Source of the DNA: Flavobacterium sp. AED
GTDB taxonomy: Bacteria > Bacteroidota > Bacteroidia > Flavobacteriales > Flavobacteriaceae
Direction of reading: 5' to 3'
Assembly (NCBI RefSeq): GCF_000812945.1
Contig: NZ_JSYM01000001.1
Coordinates: forward strand, 372,001 to 436,000
DNA length: 64,000 nt
The stretch's first letter is position 1, and each line of letters opens with the position of its first letter. Position numbers and translations under genes: made by a program. The notes beneath the pieces were generated by a model. It was not told the DNA's origin. It did no database searches and was given only the letters and a program-made list of their open reading frames with translations. This document shows, piece after piece, positions 43,564 to 53,259 of the stretch.

Positions 43564-44790
43564 ATGAAAAATTTCAATCCCGCAGACAACATTCAGGATT
43601 TACAGTACTTTGGTGAATTTGGTGGTGTAAACCCATCAATTTCTGACTCCTCAACCTATACTTTTTTATCGGCAAAAACGATGTTCGATACTTTTGAAGG
43701 CAATATGGAAGGCTGTTATTTGTATTCCCGTCATTCCTCGCCGAGCAATTTGTACTTAGACAAAGCACTGGCAGCAATGGAAGGAACTGAAACAGCCAAT
43801 GTTTCAGCATCTGGAATGGGAGCGATTACGCCTACGCTATTGCAATTGTGTGGTTCGGGAGATCATATCGTTTCTAGCAGAACTATTTATGGTGGAACGT
43901 ATGCTTTCTTAAAGAATTTCACGCCTAGATTAGGTATCAAAACCACTTTTGTTGACATCACAAAATTAGACCTTGTGGAAGCTGCCATTACTCCCGAAAC
44001 CAAAGTTTTGTACTGTGAGACGGTGAGCAATCCTTTACTGGAAGTGGCTGATATTGCTGGTTTGGCAAAAATTGCAAAAAAACACAATTTGAAATTGGTG
44101 GTCGATAATACTTTTTCACCATTATCCGTTTCTCCTGCAAAATTAGGTGCTGATATTGTGATTCACAGTTTAACGAAATACATCAACGGAAGCAGTGATA
44201 CGGTGGGCGGTGTCACCTGTGCTTCACAGGAATTTATCGACAGTTTAAAAAATGTGAATAGTGGTGCCAGCATGTTATTGGGGCCAACAATGGATAGTTT
44301 GCGTTCGGCTAGTGTGATGAAAAACTTGCGTACGCTACATATTCGAATGAAACAACACAGTTACAATGCGATGTATCTGGCGGAACGTTTTGAAAAAGAC
44401 GGACTAAAAACAGTTTATCCGGGTTTGAAAAGTCACCCGAGTCATGAATTGTATACTAGTATGATTAATCCAGAATATGGTTTTGGCGGAATGATGACAT
44501 TGGATGTTGGAACTTTGGCGAAAGCCAATGAACTAATGGAATTGATGCAGGCAAAAAACCTGGGATACCTTGCTGTGAGTTTAGGATTTTACAAAACCTT
44601 ATTTAGCGCGCCAGGAACATCAACTTCAAGCGAAATTCCTATGGAAGAACAGATAGAAATGGGATTGACTGATGGTTTAATTCGGTTTTCTATAGGTTTA
44701 GATAATGATATTGAAAGAACCTACCAGATGATGAAAAAATGCATGATGGAATTGAATGTACTAACATCAGAATCCGTTTTGATGGAATAG
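43564..44790 (+). CDS. Cys/Met metabolism PLP-dependent enzyme (methionine gamma-lyase-like)
   Basis: This 408-aa fold-type I enzyme of the transsulfuration family has the PLP lysine K205 in HSLTKYINGSSDTVGG. Other family blocks are YSRHSSPSNLYLDKALAAME, VSASGMGAITPTLLQL and the C-terminal SEIPMEEQIEMGLTDGLIRFSIGLD. Family members cleave or form C-S bonds in cysteine, cystathionine, homocysteine or methionine. Divergent pairing with an Lrp-type regulator suggests a catabolic lyase. The exact substrate is uncertain. Confidence 0.82.
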   Translation: MKNFNPADNIQDLQYFGEFGGVNPSISDSSTYTFLSAKTMFDTFEGNMEGCYLYSRHSSPSNLYLDKALAAMEGTETANVSASGMGAITPTLLQLCGSGDHIVSSRTIYGGTYAFLKNFTPRLGIKTTFVDITKLDLVEAAITPETKVLYCETVSNPLLEVADIAGLAKIAKKHNLKLVVDNTFSPLSVSPAKLGADIVIHSLTKYINGSSDTVGGVTCASQEFIDSLKNVNSGASMLLGPTMDSLRSASVMKNLRTLHIRMKQHSYNAMYLAERFEKDGLKTVYPGLKSHPSHELYTSMINPEYGFGGMMTLDVGTLAKANELMELMQAKNLGYLAVSLGFYKTLFSAPGTSTSSEIPMEEQIEMGLTDGLIRFSIGLDNDIERTYQMMKKCMMELNVLTSESVLME

Positions 44791-44816
44791 TTTTTTTTTA
44801 GTTTTGTAGTTTGTTG

Positions 44817-44852
44817 AATCCGTTTGAAAGTATATTTCGAACGGATTTTTTT
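44817..44852 (+). terminator. Terminator after the PLP-enzyme gene
   Basis: Arms AATCCGTTTGAAA and TTTCGAACGGATT pair with one wobble and are followed by T7 on the plus strand. Confidence 0.8.
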
Positions 44853-44862
44853 GGTTTAAACA

Positions 44863-44894
44863 AAAAAAAACGTCTTGATTGTGCAAGACGTTTT
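44863..44894 (-). terminator. Terminator after the APC permease gene
   Basis: The hairpin AAAACGTCTTG/CAAGACGTTTT has a 6-nt loop, with an A run on the plus strand giving T9 on the minus strand. Confidence 0.82.
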
Positions 44895-44914
44895 CCTATA
44901 TAAATCTTCAAATT

Positions 44915-46846
44915 TTATGCTTCTTTCAAGTTCAATTTACTGTTGTTACGACTGAAGCTAAAATAAATCGTCAAACCTATTAACAACCAAATAGTAAAGT
45001 AAATCCAGTTCCAAACACTTAGCTCTGCCATCATATACAAGCAACAGATTAAACCTAACAATGGAATCAACGATAAGTTTTCTTTGAATGACCAAACTGA
45101 TAATCCAACCAAAACAATCAGAAAAATCCACATTGGAATTTTATGTTTGAATAAACCGAAACCACTTTCATATTTAATTGAATCTGATACTGGTAAACCT
45201 GCAATTACACTAGCATATTTAGCATCGTCTTGTTGGTACTGACTTAGTAAAAATTCTAAATCCGGAGTACCTGTTGTAGCATTTTTAACATCAACTTGCA
45301 CTAAATAATCATATACTTTTTGAGTTTCTTCTTTATTTAATGATGTAATTATCGCTGCTGAACTATTGATTTGAGTTTCATTAGTAATGAAATCCATTGT
45401 ATTTTTTTTATTGTATCCAAAAGCAAAAACCAATCCCATAATCATTAAGACTGGCATAATGAATTTTGAATTCACGTAAGGTGTTTTGAATTTTCCACGA
45501 GGAATATCCGTTCTGTTTTGCAAAGCCAAAACTCCTGCACAAACCAATACAAAAGCAAACAACGTCCCAATACTGCATAAATCCGTAACCATTGTTAAAT
45601 TCAAAAATAAAGCAGGTATTGCCACTACAAAACCAGTAACAATTGTAGCATAAGAAGGTGTTTTATATTTAGGATGCACTGTAGAGAAACGTTTTGGTAA
45701 TAATCCATCTCGACTCATACTCATCCAGATACGAGGTTGTCCCATTTGAAATACCAATAAAACACTCGCCATGGCAATTACAGCACTTACTGCAATAATT
45801 CCCGACATCCATTTTAAATGCAGTTTATCAAATACAAATGCTAATGGATCTCCTACATTCAATTCGTTGTAGCTTACCATTCCGGTTAATACTAATGCAA
45901 TTGCAATATATAATAGGGTACAAATAATAATGGCCCACATCATTCCTTTTGGTAAATCACGTTGTGGATCTTTACATTCTTCGGCAGTTGTAGAAATTGC
46001 ATCAAATCCGATATAAGCAAAGAATACAGCAGAAACTCCTTTTAAAACCCCTGAAACCCCATTAGGTGCAAACGGATGCCAATTATCAACATCTACATAA
46101 AAAATCCCTACAGCAATTACTAAAAGTACGATACATAATTTGACAACAACCATAATATTACTGGCATTACGAGACTCTTTCATTCCACGATAAACCAAAG
46201 CCGTAATTAAAACAATAATTAATAAAGCTGGTAAATCAGCCACAAGGTGAAAGGAACCAATAACAGGTGAAGTAGTCCATGCTGTATATGCCGCTTGTGT
46301 TGCTAAACTTAGATTTTCAAATGTTTTCCCACTTTGCATTAAAGCTGTTGCATCTTTAAAACCATTGGAAGCCGATAAATAATCCATTTGGGCATATTGT
46401 GGAAGATGAACCCCCATACTATCGAGCAATCCGGTAAAATAATCACTCCACGATATGGCAACGGTTATATTCCCTACTGCATATTCCATTATTAATGCCC
46501 AACCAATAATCCAAGCGATTATTTCTCCAAAAGCTACATAAGAATAAGTATAAGCACTTCCGGAAACAGGGACCATCGAAGCAAATTCAGCATAAGCAAA
46601 GGCCGCAAAACTACAGGCTATGGCAGTAAACAAGAAAAGAAAGATAACTGCAGGACCTCCATCAGCACTTGCTTTTCCTATGGTACTAAAAATACCGGCT
46701 CCTACGATTGCTGCAATTCCAAAGGCAGTTAAATCACGAGCGGTTAAATGCTTTCCAAGTGCATTATGGCCATCAGCATTATTTTTTTCAACCTGTTTTA
46801 AAATGTCTTGTACTGTTTTCTTTCTGAATAAACCATTTAATGCCAT
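44915..46846 (-). CDS. APC-family amino acid permease, cationic amino acid type
   Basis: From MALNGLFRKKTVQDILKQ the protein is 643 aa with 12-14 membrane helices. The APC blocks TAFGIAAIVGAGIFSTIGKA, YAEFASMVPVSGSAYTYSY and FFAYIGFDAISTTAEECKDP are characteristic of the cationic amino acid transporter (CAT) subgroup. A soluble insert of ~80 residues (about 505-585) interrupts the late helices, which is unusual for APC permeases. The upstream ATG at 46930 lies over the promoter box and was rejected. Substrate is not certain. Confidence 0.87.
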   Translation of the reverse strand: MALNGLFRKKTVQDILKQVEKNNADGHNALGKHLTARDLTAFGIAAIVGAGIFSTIGKASADGGPAVIFLFLFTAIACSFAAFAYAEFASMVPVSGSAYTYSYVAFGEIIAWIIGWALIMEYAVGNITVAISWSDYFTGLLDSMGVHLPQYAQMDYLSASNGFKDATALMQSGKTFENLSLATQAAYTAWTTSPVIGSFHLVADLPALLIIVLITALVYRGMKESRNASNIMVVVKLCIVLLVIAVGIFYVDVDNWHPFAPNGVSGVLKGVSAVFFAYIGFDAISTTAEECKDPQRDLPKGMMWAIIICTLLYIAIALVLTGMVSYNELNVGDPLAFVFDKLHLKWMSGIIAVSAVIAMASVLLVFQMGQPRIWMSMSRDGLLPKRFSTVHPKYKTPSYATIVTGFVVAIPALFLNLTMVTDLCSIGTLFAFVLVCAGVLALQNRTDIPRGKFKTPYVNSKFIMPVLMIMGLVFAFGYNKKNTMDFITNETQINSSAAIITSLNKEETQKVYDYLVQVDVKNATTGTPDLEFLLSQYQQDDAKYASVIAGLPVSDSIKYESGFGLFKHKIPMWIFLIVLVGLSVWSFKENLSLIPLLGLICCLYMMAELSVWNWIYFTIWLLIGLTIYFSFSRNNSKLNLKEA

Positions 46847-47149
46847 ATTGCAAATTTTATCGTTAAAAATTAATCTGTCGTAAATTTTACGGTTTAATCC
46901 GAAAATAACGTAAATTTTATAAAAAATCAAATATATAAAACAATTTCAATATTAGAAATTTTAAGGAAACTATTTTGTTTTTAACTTCACCTCCCATTCC
47001 ATATTTCATTTTTTTAACCATTAAAAAATATCAAATCAATATTTAATAGCTATAATTTTTACGAAATAAGAGATATAAAACAAAACTTTTAAACTAAATT
47101 CATTTTTTTACAAATATTAAACATTTAATGTTCCAAAACAAGTACTAAT
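46847..47149. promoter_or_regulatory. Promoter region of the APC permease with twin palindromes
   Basis: A minus-strand TATATTTG (plus-strand 46928-46935) is an exact -7 box. Just downstream of it, in the presumed transcription-start and leader region, lie CGTAAATTTTACG (46879-46891, perfect palindrome) and CGTAAATTTTAT (46909-46920), offset by 30 bp. They look like a pair of operator half-sites. The remaining ~200 bp toward the FAD/FeS dehydrogenase gene are AT-rich with no ORF and no clear terminator. Confidence 0.5.
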
Positions 47150-50065
47150 CTATTTTAAATATGACTTTAAAACAGTTACTGGATGCAGCGCTTTTCTATT
47201 AGTTCCATCAAAAATCTGATGACGGCAACTTGTTCCAGCAGCAGCAATGGTTATAGCGGCATCAGTTGCTCTGATTTTTGGAAACAAAGTATCTTCTCCC
47301 ATTTGCATACTGATATCATAATGCTCTTTTTCATATCCAAAAGAACCTGCCATTCCACAACATCCCGAATTGTAAATCGTAACCGAACTGTTTTTTGGCA
47401 CATTCAACATGGCAAAAGTCGCTTCAATAGAACTCAATGACTTTTGATGACAGTGCCCATGAATTTTTACTGTTCTCTCCGCATCAGAAAATTGTTCAGA
47501 ATGAATTTTTCCAGTTGTAATCTCATTTTTAAAAAACTCTTCGATAGTAAATACATTTTTGGATAATTTTTTGGCATTGTCTTTATCATCTGCCAAACGG
47601 ATGTATTCATCCCTAAAAGTTAATATCGCCGATGGTTCTATTCCTATCAAAGGACAATCAGCAGTAATAATTGTCGAAAAAATAGTAACGTTTTTATTGG
47701 CAATTGCTTTTGCTTCTTCCAGAAAACCTTTGGATATAAAAGCCCTTCCACTTTCCTCATGATCCACTACAATGACCTCATATCCTATTTTTGTCAATAA
47801 TTCATACGCATCTATACCAACTGAAACATCATAAAAATTGGTAAACTCATCACAAAATAGATATACTTTTCCGTTTGCAAAAGAATCACTTGGTGCTTTT
47901 GATTTATTTTTTTTGTACCATTTTCTAAAAGTAGCTGGAGCCAATAAAGGAACTTCCCTTTTTGGAGCAATTCCCATGCTCTTTTTGACCAAAGGTAAAT
48001 TAACAATGAAATTGGTAATCGAAGGAGTGATGCTTCCTAAACTATTTAATTTAGAGTTGAAAGCAAATATTTTATTTCGCAAAGAAAATCCATTTGCTTT
48101 TTGGTATTGGTACAAAAACTCCGATTTTAAGGCGGCTACATCCACATTACTTGGACATTCGCTGGCACAAGCTTTACAACTTACACACAATTCAAATACT
48201 TTATATAATTCTTCGTGATTGAACTTATTGTCTTTTTCTGAATGCGTCAAATATTCTCTCAGCGCGTTGGCTCTGGCACGAGTCGTGTCTTTTTCGTTTC
48301 GTGTGGCACGATAACTTGGACATAACGTACCACCAGCTGATGGCAATTTTCTGCAATCGCCGGAACCATTGCATTTCTCTGCAGCACGCAAAATCCCCAT
48401 GCTATCAGAAAAATCCTGAATCGTTTTGATATCCGGTTCAACCCTTCCCGCTTCAACCCGAAGGTTTTCATCCATTTTGAAGGCATTTACAATTTTTCCA
48501 ACGTTTAAAATGGTATCTGGGTCAAACGCTTTTTTTACTCGTTTTAATAATTCATAATTCTTATCTCCAATCATAAAAGGTAAAAACTCACCACGAACTA
48601 TTCCGTCACCGTGTTCTCCGCTCAATGATCCTCTATATTTTTTAACCAAAATAGCCACTTCGGTAGCGATGTTCCTAAATTGGTGCAGTCCTTCTTTTGT
48701 CTTTAAGTTTAAAACAGGTCGTAAGTGAATTTCTCCGGCTCCGGCATGTGCATAATAAATCGCACTCTGACCATGACGCTTCATCATAGCAGAGAACTCC
48801 GCAATATAATTGGGTAAATCACTCAACTCGACAGCGGTATCTTCAATAGAATCGGCAGCTTTATCATCTCCAACAATACTTCCTAAAAGTCCGAGACCTG
48901 CTTTTCGTAACTCATTTATTTTATCAATGTCAGAGCCATAAATTTTAGGCAAGGCATACCCAAAATTATGCAGTTCAAGATCTGCTATCAAAGCATTGGC
49001 TTGAGATTCGGCATCTTCCATACTATGATGTGACGCTACTTCAAGCATGATAACTGCTTTTGGTTCCCCTTGTATGAAAAATCTATTTTTGGCTTGTTCC
49101 CTGTTTGTTTTAGTACAATCTAATATGGTGTCATCCATCATTTCGCAAGTGTACAAGTGATGTTTCATCGCTGTGACTACGGCTTCTAAACTTTCTTGAA
49201 TGGTATGAAAATGCGCTACCACCATGACATTATTCGTTGGCGGTAAATCATCTACTTTCAACGTTATTTCGGTAGTAAATGCTAAAGTTCCTTCGCTTCC
49301 GCAAAGTAATTTACCTAAGTTTATTGTTTTTTCTGTTCCTGAAAATAGTTCTGATTTTAATAATAAATCTATTGCATAACCCGTATTTCGTCTGTGAATT
49401 TCAGGTTTTGGAAACTCCTTTACAATTTCTTTCTGGTTTTCTGTATTCGAAAGTTCCTCATAAATTGTTTTGTAGATAGTATTCTCAAGTGAATTCCCTT
49501 TTGTTTTTTCAATGAATTCTTGCGAAGTCATTTCTTTAAATACAGTGGAACTTCCATCACTCAAAACGGCTTTTAATTCCACTATTTTATCCCGAGTTAC
49601 ACCATAACGTATGGATGTAGTTCCAGATGAATTATTCCCCACCATTCCTCCTATCATACATCGATTTGAGGTAGAAGTATTGGGCCCAAAAAACAATCCA
49701 TGCGGTTTCAAGAACAAATTCAGTTCATCCCGAATCACTCCTGGTTGTACCGTTACCGTTTTTTTTATGGGATCAAAAGCAACAATCTTGGTAAAATGTT
49801 TCGAAACATCAACAATAATTCCGTTACCAACTGTCTGTCCTGCCAATGAAGTTCCGGCAGTTCTAGGCGTTATTGAAATTTTATTTTTTGCAGCAAAGCG
49901 AATAATTTTGATAATATCTTCTTCCGTTTTTGGAAGCGCTACGGCAAGTGGCATAATTCTATACGCTGAAGCATCCGTAGCATAAAGTGTTTTATGAAGA
50001 TCGTCATATAAAAGTGTTCCTTCTAATGATTGAGATAATTGCTCTAATTGAAGTGGGGTTGACAT
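47150..50065 (-). CDS. FAD-linked oxidase / Fe-S dehydrogenase fusion (GlcD-GlcF type, YdiJ-like)
   Basis: From MSTPLQLEQLSQ the protein is 971 aa. The N-terminal half is a PCMH FAD domain (ITPRTAGTSLAGQTVGNGII, GGMVGNNSSGTTSIRYG) with FAD-oxidase C-terminal domain. The second half has ferredoxin-like clusters (CNGSGDCRK and CVSCKACASECPSNVD) and a CCG domain (NSGCCGMAGSFGYE). This is the plan of E. coli YdiJ, a D-2-hydroxyglutarate dehydrogenase, and of D-lactate dehydrogenase fusions. It oxidises a 2-hydroxy acid and passes electrons through the Fe-S clusters; the substrate is not fixed by sequence. The ATG at 50116 is a less likely start. Confidence 0.88.
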   Translation of the reverse strand: MSTPLQLEQLSQSLEGTLLYDDLHKTLYATDASAYRIMPLAVALPKTEEDIIKIIRFAAKNKISITPRTAGTSLAGQTVGNGIIVDVSKHFTKIVAFDPIKKTVTVQPGVIRDELNLFLKPHGLFFGPNTSTSNRCMIGGMVGNNSSGTTSIRYGVTRDKIVELKAVLSDGSSTVFKEMTSQEFIEKTKGNSLENTIYKTIYEELSNTENQKEIVKEFPKPEIHRRNTGYAIDLLLKSELFSGTEKTINLGKLLCGSEGTLAFTTEITLKVDDLPPTNNVMVVAHFHTIQESLEAVVTAMKHHLYTCEMMDDTILDCTKTNREQAKNRFFIQGEPKAVIMLEVASHHSMEDAESQANALIADLELHNFGYALPKIYGSDIDKINELRKAGLGLLGSIVGDDKAADSIEDTAVELSDLPNYIAEFSAMMKRHGQSAIYYAHAGAGEIHLRPVLNLKTKEGLHQFRNIATEVAILVKKYRGSLSGEHGDGIVRGEFLPFMIGDKNYELLKRVKKAFDPDTILNVGKIVNAFKMDENLRVEAGRVEPDIKTIQDFSDSMGILRAAEKCNGSGDCRKLPSAGGTLCPSYRATRNEKDTTRARANALREYLTHSEKDNKFNHEELYKVFELCVSCKACASECPSNVDVAALKSEFLYQYQKANGFSLRNKIFAFNSKLNSLGSITPSITNFIVNLPLVKKSMGIAPKREVPLLAPATFRKWYKKNKSKAPSDSFANGKVYLFCDEFTNFYDVSVGIDAYELLTKIGYEVIVVDHEESGRAFISKGFLEEAKAIANKNVTIFSTIITADCPLIGIEPSAILTFRDEYIRLADDKDNAKKLSKNVFTIEEFFKNEITTGKIHSEQFSDAERTVKIHGHCHQKSLSSIEATFAMLNVPKNSSVTIYNSGCCGMAGSFGYEKEHYDISMQMGEDTLFPKIRATDAAITIAAAGTSCRHQIFDGTNRKALHPVTVLKSYLK

Positions 50066-50284
50066 GGCTGGTACATTATATTTTATAAAAACTGACAATA
50101 CAGCATTATTTGACAAATATAAATATATAGCCTATTATAAATTAAAAAATCAAATAAGAAAAAATCAAAAAAATTTCTCTTTTCACATAAAGTTTCATTT
50201 AAAAATACTTTGGCAAAGAAATTGCGCTAGTAAAATAAGTCAAATTTTATACCTGTTTTATCTGGTAAATTTCACTAAAAAAAC

Positions 50285-50292
50285 TATTTTTG
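50285..50292 (+). promoter_or_regulatory. -7 promoter box for the GHL10-ampG-nagZ set
   Basis: TATTTTTG is an exact TAnnTTTG match 24 bp before the ATG. No clear TTTG -33 element is seen. Confidence 0.45.
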
Positions 50293-50316
50293 AATACTTT
50301 ATAAAATAAGACCCTA

Positions 50317-51849
50317 ATGAAAAATTACAAGCTTGTCTTAGTATTTATTTTGTTCTTCCTACTTTCTTTTTGGAATGGGAACGCACAAATGATGGCAACA
50401 AATCCTAAAAATGAATTTAGAGCGGTTTGGATAGCCACGGTTGTTAATATTGACTGGCCAAAAAGCAGCACGGACAATGTTAACAAACAGAAAGCTGATT
50501 TTATTGAAATTTTAGACACCTATAAAAAACTAAATTATAATGCCGTTATTGTTCAGATTCGAAGTGTTGGTGATGCCTTTTATCCTACGGAATTAGCGCC
50601 TTGGTCTCGGTTTTTGACAGGAAAAGAAGGGCAAGCGCCAAAACCTTATTTCGACACATTGGCATGGATGATAAACGAAACTCACGCCAGAGGTTTTGAA
50701 TTTCACGCCTGGTTAAATCCATATCGCGCCACAATGGACTTAAATACGGCAATCTTAAGCCCGAAACATGATTTTTACCTACATCCAGATTGGATGATTA
50801 AATACGGTGGGAAATATTATTACAATCCGGCGTTGCCAGAAGTACAAGACCATCTGCTGAAAGTTGTAGATGAAGTGGTTAAAAACTATGACATTGATGC
50901 CATTCATTTTGATGATTATTTCTATCCATACAAAGTAAAAGGAGAGTATTTTAATGACACTGCAGCTTTTGTAAAATATGGCAACAACCTAAGTTTAGAA
51001 GATTGGAGACGTTCCAATGTGAATAATTTTGTCAAAAATGTTTCCATTTCCATTAAAAATATAAAACCTTGGGTACAATTTGGCATCAGCCCGTTTGGAG
51101 TTTGGAGAAATAAATCAGTGGATCCAAAAGGCTCAGAAACGGAAGCTGGCCAAACAAATTATGATGATTTATTTGCCGATCCAATAGCGTGGATGCAAAA
51201 CAAATGGATTGATTACCTCGTTCCTCAATTGTACTGGAGTATGGACCATCCTAAAGCTTCATATTCAAAATTATTGCGTTGGTGGTCCGAAAACTCGACT
51301 AATACAGCAATCTACATTGGAAACGGAACCTATAAAATAAATACTGATTCTGATAAAAGATGGAATAATCCAAATGAAATCCCAAATCAAATTGACATCA
51401 CCCGTAGTTATAAAAACATTCAAGGAAATGCATTTTTCAGTGCCAAATCATTTTTAAACAGAAATCAAAACGTAACGCAACTACTGTTAGAAAATCAATA
51501 CAAATACCCAGCGCTTCCTAATGTTGTTCCTAATTCCATTAGAAAAGTAGTTGACGTACCAACAGTCAATACTATCGTAAAAAATGCGGTTTCTTCCAGC
51601 TTCAATGTAAAATCTCCTTTGAATAGCAAAATTCGCTATGTTATGGTATATGGATCAAATGCAACTACTAAAATTGATATTAATGATCCAAGTCAAATCA
51701 TTGAAAAAATACCGTTTCAAGAAAAAAGTAATGCTGTTGAAGTAATCATACCCACTTGTAAACTAGATAAAAATAATTCCTGCGCCATTACATTCATCGA
51801 TTTTTATGGTAATGAAAGTGAGCCAACTTTAGTGAACTTTACGCTATAA
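50317..51849 (+). CDS. Family 10-like glycosyl hydrolase (GHL10/YngK type)
   Basis: This 510-aa secreted protein has a signal peptide ending GNAQ. The GHL10 domain spans about residues 30-370, with EFRAVWIATVVNIDWPKS, FEFHAWLNPYRATMD, IHFDDYFYPYKV and QFGISPFGVWRNK. The C-terminal ~90 residues form a probable Fn3-like domain. The related YngK/DUF187 proteins are little studied. It is the first of three plus-strand genes with AmpG-like and NagZ-type proteins, which suggests that it acts on cell-wall glycans. That is context, not proof. Confidence 0.82.
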   Translation: MKNYKLVLVFILFFLLSFWNGNAQMMATNPKNEFRAVWIATVVNIDWPKSSTDNVNKQKADFIEILDTYKKLNYNAVIVQIRSVGDAFYPTELAPWSRFLTGKEGQAPKPYFDTLAWMINETHARGFEFHAWLNPYRATMDLNTAILSPKHDFYLHPDWMIKYGGKYYYNPALPEVQDHLLKVVDEVVKNYDIDAIHFDDYFYPYKVKGEYFNDTAAFVKYGNNLSLEDWRRSNVNNFVKNVSISIKNIKPWVQFGISPFGVWRNKSVDPKGSETEAGQTNYDDLFADPIAWMQNKWIDYLVPQLYWSMDHPKASYSKLLRWWSENSTNTAIYIGNGTYKINTDSDKRWNNPNEIPNQIDITRSYKNIQGNAFFSAKSFLNRNQNVTQLLLENQYKYPALPNVVPNSIRKVVDVPTVNTIVKNAVSSSFNVKSPLNSKIRYVMVYGSNATTKIDINDPSQIIEKIPFQEKSNAVEVIIPTCKLDKNNSCAITFIDFYGNESEPTLVNFTL

Positions 51850-51877
51850 AATTTGAATTGAATATAATCCGCTATAA

Positions 51878-53155
51878 ATGAGAAAAGACAACAGCCCTTG
51901 GTATTGGATTCCATTATTAAATTTCGCATCGGGATTTCCGTATGCCATCATAATCTCTGTATCGGTGATTATGTACAAAAGTTTGGGTATTAATAATGAA
52001 GATATCGGAGTTTACACTAGTTTGTTGTACTTGCCTTGGGTTATTAAACCATTATGGAGCCCATTTATAGACTTATATGCAACCAAACGAAAGTGGTTTC
52101 TGGCAATGCAATTGGTTATTGCAATTGCATTTTTGATTGTAGGGTTAACCATACCAATGAGTATTTTTTTTGTTCTGAGTCTCGCTATTTTTTGGGTGGC
52201 GGCATTTGCATCAGCTTCAAATGATGTGGCGAGCGATGGCTTTTATATGTTGGCTTTAGCCAAAGAACAACAATCTTTTTTCTTAGGAATTCGAAGTACT
52301 TTTTACCGACTCTCCATGCTTACCGCCAATGGATTAATCGTTATTCTAGGTGGTTTTCTGGAACAGAAATACGGAGACAAAAGCAAAGCTTGGTCCTACA
52401 CCATGATAATTGTGGCCTTAATTATGGCTTTTCTAACCATCTATAACTATTTCACCACACCAAAAGTAGAAGAAGTTAAAGTTACTGTTGAAACTGAAAA
52501 CAAACAGAGTTTTGGAGTTGTTTTTAAAACTTTTTTTCAAAAAAAACAAATTGGAATTGTATTAGCCTTTATATTGCTTTTCAGATTAGGAGAATCCCAA
52601 TTATTAAAAATGTTAACTCCTTTTCTAATAGATGAAAAAATCAAAGGCGGCATGGGATTAGCCACTGAAGATGTAGGTATTATTTATGGTACATTTGGAG
52701 TCGCAGCACTGGTTATTGGAGGAATTCTTGGCGGAATTGCCATTTCCAAAGGAGGGCTTGGTAAATGGATGTTACCCATGTTTTTAGCCATGCACTTGCC
52801 TATAATTGGATTCATTTTACTTTCCCACTTTCATCCAGAATCCATTTTCTATGTTTATGCGACTGTAATTGCGGAACAATTTGGATATGGTTTTGGTTTC
52901 GCTGCCTTCATGATGTATTTAATTTATGTTGCCGATGGTGAATCAAAAACCTCCCATTACTCCATTGCAACCGGATTTATGGCTTTGGGAATGATGCTTC
53001 CGGGAATGTTGAGCGGATTTATTCAGGAATATTTGGGATATGGAAATTTCTTTATTTGGGTATTTTGCTCCACAATACCGGGATTAATCCTTTCCCGATT
53101 TTTAATTTTTCCTTCCGATTTTGGAAAGAAAACAGAACAAGAAAAAACAAACTAG
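51878..53155 (+). CDS. ampG: AmpG-like MFS permease
   Basis: This 425-aa major-facilitator protein has 12 helices. LLNFASGFPYAIIISVSVIMYKSLG, then LPWVIKPLWSPFIDLYATKRKW and the block FASASNDVASDGFYMLAL resemble AmpG, the anhydromuropeptide importer used in peptidoglycan recycling. A second-half block YGFGFAAFMMYLIYVADGESKTSHYSI also fits. It lies 28 bp after the GHL10 gene and before a NagZ-type gene, which strengthens the AmpG call over a general sugar permease. Confidence 0.78.
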   Translation: MRKDNSPWYWIPLLNFASGFPYAIIISVSVIMYKSLGINNEDIGVYTSLLYLPWVIKPLWSPFIDLYATKRKWFLAMQLVIAIAFLIVGLTIPMSIFFVLSLAIFWVAAFASASNDVASDGFYMLALAKEQQSFFLGIRSTFYRLSMLTANGLIVILGGFLEQKYGDKSKAWSYTMIIVALIMAFLTIYNYFTTPKVEEVKVTVETENKQSFGVVFKTFFQKKQIGIVLAFILLFRLGESQLLKMLTPFLIDEKIKGGMGLATEDVGIIYGTFGVAALVIGGILGGIAISKGGLGKWMLPMFLAMHLPIIGFILLSHFHPESIFYVYATVIAEQFGYGFGFAAFMMYLIYVADGESKTSHYSIATGFMALGMMLPGMLSGFIQEYLGYGNFFIWVFCSTIPGLILSRFLIFPSDFGKKTEQEKTN

Positions 53156-53160
53156 CTTTT

Positions 53161-53237
53161 TTTTAAACATATAAGTCATATAAGTTACTTTAAGAGAGTC
53201 TTACTTAAATAAACTTATATGACTTATATGTTTAAAA
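53161..53237. repeat. Large perfect inverted repeat between ampG and nagZ
   Basis: Arms 53161-53186 and 53212-53237 are perfect 26-bp inverted copies (core ATATAAGTCATATAAGTT and its complement) around a 25-nt loop. It is too AT-rich and lacks the GC stem of a normal terminator. It resembles a dispersed palindromic repeat (MITE-like) and will form a long hairpin in a readthrough mRNA. Confidence 0.85.
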
Positions 53238-53259
53238 TTAATATCATATTCATTTCAAA

